64,000 bases of DNA, taken from positions 62,001-126,000 of the forward strand of contig NZ_CP011486.1 of NCBI RefSeq assembly GCF_001653455.1, in the 5' to 3' direction. Below, piece after piece: positions 1 to 6,313 of this stretch. Both the position numbers and the translations under genes were made by a program. The DNA comes from Helicobacter pylori (GTDB lineage Bacteria > Campylobacterota > Campylobacteria > Campylobacterales > Helicobacteraceae). The notes under the pieces were generated by a model. That model did not search any database and was not told the origin of the DNA. It saw nothing but the letters and a program-made list of their open reading frames with translations. Positions within the stretch are counted from its first letter, which is position 1. The number at the start of each line of letters is the position of its first letter.

Positions 1-447
1 AGCCTCAAACAAGAGCGAACGCAATTGCAAGGTGCGTGTGGGTTTTTAGAAGAAACATGCGCTAATTTAGAAAAAGACAACCAACAGCTAACTGACAAAC
101 TCAAAAAATTAGAAAGCGCTCAAAAAAATTTAGAGAACGCTAACAACCAATTACGGCAAGCTAAAGAAAAAATAGCCGAAGAAAAAACAGAGTTGGAGCG
201 AGAAATGGCGCGCTTAAAGGGATTAGAGGCTATGGAAGCCAAAAGCGAGTTGGACTTGCACAACAAGCGTCTTGCGAGCGAGAATAGGGATTTAAAATCC
301 CAAAAGAGAAAATTAGAAGAAGAGAACATAAAGCTCAAAAAGGAGGTTGAAGATGTGAAAGAGCGGCACTCACAATTGCAACAACAAAACGATGAATTAG
401 AGCGTTTGAACGCTAATGCAGAAAGAACGCAACACGATTTAAAATAA
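1..447 (+). CDS. Coiled-coil protein, 5' end outside window
   Basis: The reading frame is open from base 1 and stops at 445-447, so this is the C-terminal 148 residues of a longer protein. It is almost entirely charged heptad-type sequence (many E, K, L, Q, N; no proline after the first residues), predicting a long coiled coil like the arm of an SMC or myosin-like protein. There is no signal peptide, membrane segment or catalytic motif in the visible part. The next gene starts 16 bases after its stop with an AAAGGAAAT ribosome site, so it probably heads or belongs to the same operon as the ATPase and toxin-like genes downstream. Function unknown; a scaffold role is only a guess. Confidence 0.8.
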   Translation, partial: SLKQERTQLQGACGFLEETCANLEKDNQQLTDKLKKLESAQKNLENANNQLRQAKEKIAEEKTELEREMARLKGLEAMEAKSELDLHNKRLASENRDLKSQKRKLEEENIKLKKEVEDVKERHSQLQQQNDELERLNANAERTQHDLK

Positions 448-463
448 CAATAAAGGAAATATC

Positions 464-2881
464 ATGGTAAAACCCCTAGAGAGTTTAACACTGCCTCTTG
501 GTCACCCCTTAGTAGAGACTTTGTGCTATTGGTCTTTAGCAGGTGAGAGCAAGATCATTGAGAGCGAGAACATTCCGCTAAATTTCAAAAAAGAAGTGTC
601 AACAGAAGATCAAACCAAGTTTAAAAAAGCGATAGAAGTGATGCATGCCATTGTCAATCATAGCGCTTCTTCAAGGTATCTTTCTGATGGAGATCAAAAA
701 ATCCTAGAAAATTTAAGCGCGGCTAAAACGATCAGTAATGAGCTTGTAGAACAAGCTTTAGATTTTGTTTCTAACAATAATGTGTATGTGGATTTTGAAA
801 CCTTTAAAAAGATGATGCTTGAAGTGGATTCTGTAGCGGTAGGCATTGAACCATACAGCCAAACCAGGTTAGAGGATTTGAATGGAGGGCATTGGGATTT
901 GGAGGTGCCTTGCGCTAGTAAAGAAAGCGTGTCGTTTAGATTTGATCATTTAGAAGGTAAGTTTTATGCGCGCTCCAGTTTGCATAAAGACGATTTGAAA
1001 ACGGATATTGTCGCTATTGACTTTGGGACTAAAAGCACGACTGCAAGCTATATGGATAAGGACGGGCGATACCGCTTGCTTTCTATTGGGAATACTGATG
1101 ATGAAAGTGCTAAAAAATTTGAAAACCCCACGATCGTAGAGTTTAGGCACAGAAAAAAATTTATTACAGAATACGATGCGCTAAAGCACCGCCCTTTCAC
1201 AGAAAGAAACGATATAGAAGTGGCGCATGAAGCCCAAAAGAATACTGCAGGCGTTAAAGGCAATGATTTGTATCGGTTTTTTTCTAAATTAAAACAATGG
1301 GCTGGATCGGATGAAAAACAGAATTTTAGGGATTTGAATGAGGATTTTTCTTTAGAAAGCTTTGCTGATTGCAAGGATTTTAACCCCATAGAAATCTATG
1401 CTTACTGCATCGGCCGTTGCATCAACAACATGCATAATGGCGTGTTTTTGAAATACTTTTTATCCTATCCCATCAAGTATGAAAAACATCAGGCTGAAAA
1501 AATCAGAGAAAGTTTTGAAAAAGGTTTGAAAAAATCCTTACCCAGGCATGTTTTTGACGATGAAAAAACGGCTAAAAATTTCAAAGTGGAACTAAGAGCG
1601 AGCGAGCCTTTTGCGTATGCTATTAGCGCTTTAAAAAGCTATGGGTTTTTTAAGTTAGAAAACTTAGAGGAACCGGTTTATTACGGGGTGTTTGATTTTG
1701 GGGGTGGGACGACGGATTTTGACTTTGGCAAATGGGAAAAAAGCGCCAACCCTAAATTCGCTTACAAGATGACGCATTTTAGCAATGGAGGGGATAAATT
1801 TTTAGGCGGTGAAAACCTATTGGAATTGTTGGCTTGGGAAGTGTATGCTCAAAATTTTCAAACGCTAAAAGAAAAAGAGGTGGTTATCGCTAAACCCAAC
1901 TATGACGGGGTTGATACGCAACGCTTTGGATCTTTGATGCAAAATTCCAGAGAAGCGCGCTTGAATTTGCAAACGATTGCTTCTAAATTACGCCCTTTTT
2001 TAGAGAATTTAGACGACCATGCTTTAGAAGCGATAGAAGAAAATGAAGAAGTAAAGATAAAAGATTTTGAAGAGAGTTTTAAAATCATGCTGCTTGATAA
2101 GAATGGGGTAGGAAAGGATTGCGAACTTCTAATAGATTGCAAAGAGCTTTTAAACCTCTTAAAAGACAAGATCAATAAAGGCGTTTTAAACTTCTTTGCA
2201 GGATTTTCTAAAGTGATGGCTGAAAACATTGACGATCAATGCAAAGCGTTTCATATTTTCTTAGGAGGGAATGCAAGCCAGTCGGTGCTGGTCAAACAAG
2301 CGTTTGAAGAGGCGATAGAAAGCGAGCTTAAAGATTACCAGCAAAAGGTTTCTAAAAATGATTTTAAATTCATTCTTTATGAGCCATTAGGCACAGAAAA
2401 ATCAGACAAACAGATTTTAGCGCTTACAGGAGAAGATGTTTCTAAAACGGCTGCTTACTTAAAGCCTACTTGCAAAACGGGGGTTGTTTTCGGGCTTTTA
2501 GAAAGCAGGCCTAGGCCTAAAGGGATTGAAATGCCCTCTATAAGCGCTAATCCTGTGTTTAAATACGATTTGGGTATTGAAATGGAAGGGAAGTTTCACG
2601 CTAAAATCCATCGGGATTCTTTAAAACCCAATGAATACCAACTCTTTCAAGCTAAAGAGGAATGGGGAGGCTATGACACTTTAGAGATACGATACAGCGA
2701 TAAAGCCCTAGCAAACACCAACACCTTGCCCGTTCAAGATGCGCAAATTATTCGCATAGTGCTAGAAGAATGCGAAGATGTGGATGTGAAGGTGTGTTGC
2801 GTGGATTCACAAAGCATTAAAGTGGGGCTGTTTAAAGACAACCAGCTAATCTATGAAAGCGCAGTGGAGAAACTATCATGA
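464..2881 (+). CDS. Hsp70/actin-fold ATPase-like protein of the type VII-like locus
   Basis: An 805-residue cytosolic protein with the actin/Hsp70 ATPase signature motifs. Phosphate-1 is AIDFGTKSTT near residue 186, phosphate-2 is VFDFGGGTTDFD near residue 410, and an adenosine-type motif FLGGNASQS lies near residue 600. The first 180 residues form an extra N-terminal domain and the last 120 a beta-rich tail without a recognisable substrate-binding domain, so it is not DnaK (which is encoded at 52159-54021). Its stop overlaps the next start (ATGA), implying translational coupling. It probably corresponds to HP0060 or HP0061. Seen: the motifs. Inferred: an ATP-dependent chaperone-like or assembly role for the proteins encoded downstream. 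Confidence 0.8.
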   Translation: MVKPLESLTLPLGHPLVETLCYWSLAGESKIIESENIPLNFKKEVSTEDQTKFKKAIEVMHAIVNHSASSRYLSDGDQKILENLSAAKTISNELVEQALDFVSNNNVYVDFETFKKMMLEVDSVAVGIEPYSQTRLEDLNGGHWDLEVPCASKESVSFRFDHLEGKFYARSSLHKDDLKTDIVAIDFGTKSTTASYMDKDGRYRLLSIGNTDDESAKKFENPTIVEFRHRKKFITEYDALKHRPFTERNDIEVAHEAQKNTAGVKGNDLYRFFSKLKQWAGSDEKQNFRDLNEDFSLESFADCKDFNPIEIYAYCIGRCINNMHNGVFLKYFLSYPIKYEKHQAEKIRESFEKGLKKSLPRHVFDDEKTAKNFKVELRASEPFAYAISALKSYGFFKLENLEEPVYYGVFDFGGGTTDFDFGKWEKSANPKFAYKMTHFSNGGDKFLGGENLLELLAWEVYAQNFQTLKEKEVVIAKPNYDGVDTQRFGSLMQNSREARLNLQTIASKLRPFLENLDDHALEAIEENEEVKIKDFEESFKIMLLDKNGVGKDCELLIDCKELLNLLKDKINKGVLNFFAGFSKVMAENIDDQCKAFHIFLGGNASQSVLVKQAFEEAIESELKDYQQKVSKNDFKFILYEPLGTEKSDKQILALTGEDVSKTAAYLKPTCKTGVVFGLLESRPRPKGIEMPSISANPVFKYDLGIEMEGKFHAKIHRDSLKPNEYQLFQAKEEWGGYDTLEIRYSDKALANTNTLPVQDAQIIRIVLEECEDVDVKVCCVDSQSIKVGLFKDNQLIYESAVEKLS

Positions 2882-3444
2882 ACAAGCCAGCGTATGCATT
2901 TGTCGTGATTGAAAAAAGCATCATGGTGTTTAAACACACCAAAGATAAGGGGCTAATTAATATCACGGAAGGTTTTGTGCCGTTAAAAGAGGGCTTTTTA
3001 AAAGGTTTTAAAGAGCGTTGCAACTTGGAATTTTTAGAAAATTTAGACCTTTTGTTTTTGTATGACCATAAATCTTTAAGCGAGGTTTTTTCCCTATGCA
3101 AAGACTTGAAAAATTCCATTTGGGACAGAAAGCTTGTGGTAGAGCTGGTGGAGGCTTTAGAGAATTTTAAGGGTTTGAATCTGTCCCTTAAGATAGAAGA
3201 TGGGCATTTGAATAGCTTGGGTAATGGCGCTAAAAAATTGCTCACCAACGCTGATTTAGGGAGCAATCATAAAACAATTGCGATAGAAAACATGAAAACA
3301 TACCACCAAAGCCAGCAAGAAAAATATAAAAGAGAAAGAGGCGAAGTATTAGAGATTCGCCCCACGCCACCCTCTAATTATGGGGGTGGAAGCATTAGAA
3401 TCAGCGGCGATAAAAAGCCTGATTCTAATGAAGAAAATTTTTAA
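2878..3444 (+). CDS. Unknown protein coupled to the Hsp70-like ATPase
   Basis: A 188-residue protein I do not recognise as a family. It starts inside the stop codon of the ATPase gene (ATGA overlap), so the two are very likely made in fixed ratio and may bind each other. The first 60 residues alternate hydrophobic and charged residues like a small alpha/beta domain; the last 50 are polar and glycine/proline rich (PTPPSNYGGG) and probably disordered. There is no signal peptide or membrane segment. The next gene, the WXG100-like one, begins 15 bases later after an AAGAAAGGAAAA ribosome site. Confidence 0.75.
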   Translation: MNKPAYAFVVIEKSIMVFKHTKDKGLINITEGFVPLKEGFLKGFKERCNLEFLENLDLLFLYDHKSLSEVFSLCKDLKNSIWDRKLVVELVEALENFKGLNLSLKIEDGHLNSLGNGAKKLLTNADLGSNHKTIAIENMKTYHQSQQEKYKRERGEVLEIRPTPPSNYGGGSIRISGDKKPDSNEENF

Positions 3445-3459
3445 AAGAAAGGAAAACGC

Positions 3460-3720
3460 ATGAGTAAAGTGCAAATGGATACCGAAGAGGTTAGGGAATT
3501 TGTAGGGCATTTAGAACGCTTTAAGGAATTGATGAATGAGGAAGTGAACAGCTTGAGCAGCCATTTCCATAATTTAGGATCATGGCAAGACGCTAAAAGG
3601 GATAATTTTAGCGAGGTGATAGACAACTTGAGAAGCACTTTCAATGAATTTGATGGAGCCGCGCAAGAGCAAATCGCATGGCTTAAAGAGAGGATTAGGG
3701 TTTTAGAAGAAGATTATTAA
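3460..3720 (+). CDS. WXG100/ESAT-6-like small helical protein (HP0062 type)
   Basis: 86 residues, the classic size of WXG100 (EsxA/ESAT-6) proteins, predicted as two helices joined by a turn around residues 36-46. The turn carries LGSWQD, with Trp42 in the place of the W of the WxG motif and Asp44 in the place of glycine. The HP0062 orthologue was crystallised as a helical-hairpin dimer (recalled from literature). It shares the start (TDTEEV-type) and helix pattern with the next gene, as Esx proteins and LXG/WXG-type toxins often do. No signal peptide, as expected for type VII substrates. Likely role, by inference: secreted partner or chaperone of the neighbouring large protein. Confidence 0.8.
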   Translation: MSKVQMDTEEVREFVGHLERFKELMNEEVNSLSSHFHNLGSWQDAKRDNFSEVIDNLRSTFNEFDGAAQEQIAWLKERIRVLEEDY

Positions 3721-3730
3721 AGGGTGGTTT

Positions 3731-5545
3731 ATGGCTGAATGGAAAACGGACACAGAAGAAGTCAAAAAAATCGTTAAAGCTTGCAGGGATTTTAAAAAAT
3801 CCTTGCAAGAAGAAAAGTGTGGTGGTTTTATCAAAGATCTTGATCGTTACGCGCGAGAAATCCAAATAGAACGCAGAAAAATTGAAATGCAATTGCAAGG
3901 CGCTAGAGAAGAATTAAGAAGAGCCAAAAGGAATGAAGATGACGCTGGATTTGTTTTAAAAGGCTTGCAAACCGCTTCTGTCCTCTCGTTTATTTGGCCT
4001 CCTGCTAGAGTGGCCGCTGCAGCAGCCATTACAATCGCTGAAATGATTTTGAAATTTATGAAAGAAGACACAGAAAAATGCAAAAGGAATGTGGATCTAT
4101 TAGAGCGAGCGCTTGAAATCTATTCCAATCAAGCTAGAGCGAGTAGGGATCTTGTGGAGGGATCTTGGGAGGGCGTTAAAAGCAGGTTAGGGTTTTATAC
4201 GGATAGGCATCAGGAATTTATCAAGCGTTTGAATTATGCGAGTGCGGCGATAGATGAAAGATACGATATTGCACCTCCAGAAAGTTTGAAAGAGCGCGAT
4301 TTTGAAAGCCCCACGATCTTTAATAGCGCTAACAAAAAGGTTTGTGATGAGCGTTTGAAAGATTTGAGGGAAGATTTCAGCTTTTCTTTATACGCTGAGT
4401 TGAAAGACAAGATCAGCGCTTCTTCTCATAGAGATTGCGCCACAACCCCTAAAGAGCATGGATTGGATTTGATGAGCGTTGGTATTGAAAGCTTGACTTT
4501 AGCCAAAAAACATTGCGCTAAAAACATTAAGGAAGCTTTACAAGATTTTACGGAAAAAGTCAAAAAATCCCCCAACGATTTGAACGCCATGAATGAAGCC
4601 TTTAATCGTTTAAAAACAGAGTTAGAAAGAGTTGCAGATGATGAACGCTTGAAGGGCTTGAGGGAAAATCTTAGCGCTTCTTTGCATGCTTTATACGCTG
4701 AATTGAAAGACAAAATCCATCAAAACGCTTTATCTGGCGATGAATTGGAACGCATGATAGCCTCTAAAGAGCGAGAAATTGAAAAGAATTTGATGGACTC
4801 TTTTGATGGAGGCTTGAGCTTGAAAGATAAAACTAGCGCTTTATCTAACGATGATTTAGAACGCATGATAGCCTCTAAAGAGCGAGAATTTGAAAAGAAT
4901 TTAGAAGATTTGATGCCAAGCGATTTAAGCGTGCATGCTTATAATGAAAGCTTGACTTTAGCCAAAAAGCATTGCATTAAAAACTGCAAAAAAGCTTTAG
5001 AAAGTTTTATGGAAAAAGTCAAAGAATCCCCTAACGATTTGAACGCTCTCAATGAAGCCTTTGATCAGTTAGAAACAGAGTTAGAGGGGTTTACAGAAAA
5101 TTTGAGCCAAAAAATAGCACCCGTTTTAGAGCTTTATGAAAATTACAAGCAACGAGCGTTGGACTATGGCGAGTTTTTAGAAAGCAAAAAAGAGGGCTTT
5201 ATTGCAGATGAGCAAAACCCCTACCCTGATGAGGTCAAATTCAATGAGTTGCGTTTAGCGGAGTTTGATAGCGTTTTTAGCGTGATTGTGCCTTTAGAAA
5301 ATTTAAGTAAAACCGCATGCACTCATCATGCCTTAAAGGCTTTACAAGCCACGGATAAGGATTTGGGCTTTGATGCAATAGAGTTGGAGCAAATCGCAAA
5401 AGGGTTCATTCCTAGGGGGTATTTGTGGCATTTTGATGCAAATATTTTAGGGAATGTGGCGTTAGTGAGAGAAGAGTTATTATTAGGGGTGAAACACACG
5501 AAAGGATATTCACTATGGAAACAATTCCTGCAAACTCAGAACTGA
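3731..5545 (+). CDS. Large ESX-like protein with degenerate WHH-type nuclease C-terminus (putative polymorphic toxin)
   Basis: 604 residues. Residues 1-60 resemble the preceding WXG100-like protein (DTEEVKKIVKACRDFKKS). A hydrophobic stretch lies near residues 83-112, flanked by coiled coil. Residues about 200-470 hold duplicated blocks: SLTLAKKHC...KSPNDLNA occurs twice, LERMIASKERE twice and YAELKDKI twice. The last 47 residues follow the WHH pattern of HNH/Endo VII toxins: PRGYLWHF with His567, then a hydrophobic strand, then KHTKGYSLW with His589. In the family the motif is WHH and a further His precedes HTGG; both are lost here, so nuclease activity is doubtful. The immunity-like gene overlaps the 3' end by 31 bases. 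No signal peptide. Toxin assignment is inference from architecture and neighbours. Confidence 0.75.
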   Translation: MAEWKTDTEEVKKIVKACRDFKKSLQEEKCGGFIKDLDRYAREIQIERRKIEMQLQGAREELRRAKRNEDDAGFVLKGLQTASVLSFIWPPARVAAAAAITIAEMILKFMKEDTEKCKRNVDLLERALEIYSNQARASRDLVEGSWEGVKSRLGFYTDRHQEFIKRLNYASAAIDERYDIAPPESLKERDFESPTIFNSANKKVCDERLKDLREDFSFSLYAELKDKISASSHRDCATTPKEHGLDLMSVGIESLTLAKKHCAKNIKEALQDFTEKVKKSPNDLNAMNEAFNRLKTELERVADDERLKGLRENLSASLHALYAELKDKIHQNALSGDELERMIASKEREIEKNLMDSFDGGLSLKDKTSALSNDDLERMIASKEREFEKNLEDLMPSDLSVHAYNESLTLAKKHCIKNCKKALESFMEKVKESPNDLNALNEAFDQLETELEGFTENLSQKIAPVLELYENYKQRALDYGEFLESKKEGFIADEQNPYPDEVKFNELRLAEFDSVFSVIVPLENLSKTACTHHALKALQATDKDLGFDAIELEQIAKGFIPRGYLWHFDANILGNVALVREELLLGVKHTKGYSLWKQFLQTQN

Positions 5546-5940
5546 ATTGGGAATTTGTAGAGCCGCTCAATGAAAATGCCCTTAAAGGGGTAGAAGATCG
5601 ATTCAAAGTGGCTTTGAGCGATGCGTTTAAGGACTTTATCAAGCGATCAAATCATGGTTTTAGCCAATGGCGTTCTTTCATGGTGGGCAATGAGACTTAT
5701 GCGTTCAAACATGTTTTGAATTTCAATTTAGAGGGCGAGAGTTTATTGGTTATTCTTATGCAGAGCTTGAAAGAATTTTTAGAGCCTGAAGAAATCATCT
5801 TCGCTAATGACGGGTATGGAGGGTATTATCTTTTGAATACGAGCACTGATGTGGTGCTGTTTTTAGACACTGATGATGGTTCAAAGCATGTATTGTTGCA
5901 TCTTAAAATGTTTTTAAAAAAATTAGAATCAAGGGGTTAA
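5515..5940 (+). CDS. SUKH (SMI1/KNR4) family immunity-like protein
   Basis: 141 residues with the SUKH layout: an N-terminal helix with the LSDAFKDFIKRSNHG pattern (compare LPEDYKEFLLxxNGG), a central strand region, then FANDGYGGYYLLNT and VVLFLDTDDGS, matching the conserved GGNYIxLD and VYxWDHE segments of SMI1/KNR4 proteins. SUKH proteins are the commonest immunity proteins encoded directly after HNH/Endo VII-type polymorphic toxins. Here the gene overlaps the end of such a toxin-like gene by 31 bases in another frame, which couples their translation. Start chosen at ATG 5515 after AAAGGATATTC. Family call is from pattern recognition, not a search. Confidence 0.75.
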   Translation: METIPANSELNWEFVEPLNENALKGVEDRFKVALSDAFKDFIKRSNHGFSQWRSFMVGNETYAFKHVLNFNLEGESLLVILMQSLKEFLEPEEIIFANDGYGGYYLLNTSTDVVLFLDTDDGSKHVLLHLKMFLKKLESRG

Positions 5941-5941
5941 A

Positions 5942-6313
5942 ATGTTTTCTCATAAAGTTTTTTGGGAGGGTTGCACCCTTAAATTAAGAAAGATTTGCGA
6001 TGATTTCACAGAAAACGCCATGCAAGATGATTTAGGGCAGAAACTTAGAAATGAAGTGCTAGAGGAGATGCTTAAATGCGTGCATGATTTAGAAATTTTA
6101 GAGCAAGAAACCCAACACGAAAGAAGAAAAATCAACGATCATATTGAAGAAGCCAAGCGTTTGGTGAGGCAAATTGATACGAATTTCCATTCACAAAGCG
6201 AGATCGATAAGCTTATGCGTGAAGCCAAAGAGCATGAAAGAGAAGCCAATAAACGCTATGATGAATATTTAAAATCCGATAAATATTTAAAATCTAAGGG
6301 TAAAGATGATTGA
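5942..6313 (+). CDS. Small helical/coiled-coil protein of the type VII-like locus
   Basis: 123 residues, almost wholly helical and rich in E, K, R and H, with heptads from residue 35 to the end and no membrane segment or signal peptide. It starts one base after the stop of the immunity-like gene and overlaps the following ATPase gene by 8 bases, so it is part of the same transcription unit. The size and helical character allow a second Esx-like partner or an adaptor to the ATPase, but there is no WxG-type turn. I do not recognise a family. Probably HP0065 in strain 26695. Confidence 0.75.
   Translation: MFSHKVFWEGCTLKLRKICDDFTENAMQDDLGQKLRNEVLEEMLKCVHDLEILEQETQHERRKINDHIEEAKRLVRQIDTNFHSQSEIDKLMREAKEHEREANKRYDEYLKSDKYLKSKGKDD

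Noticed and set aside
464-2881. Second DnaK
   Set aside because: No substrate-binding domain or [11 protein letters not shown] linker; only the ATPase fold is shared.
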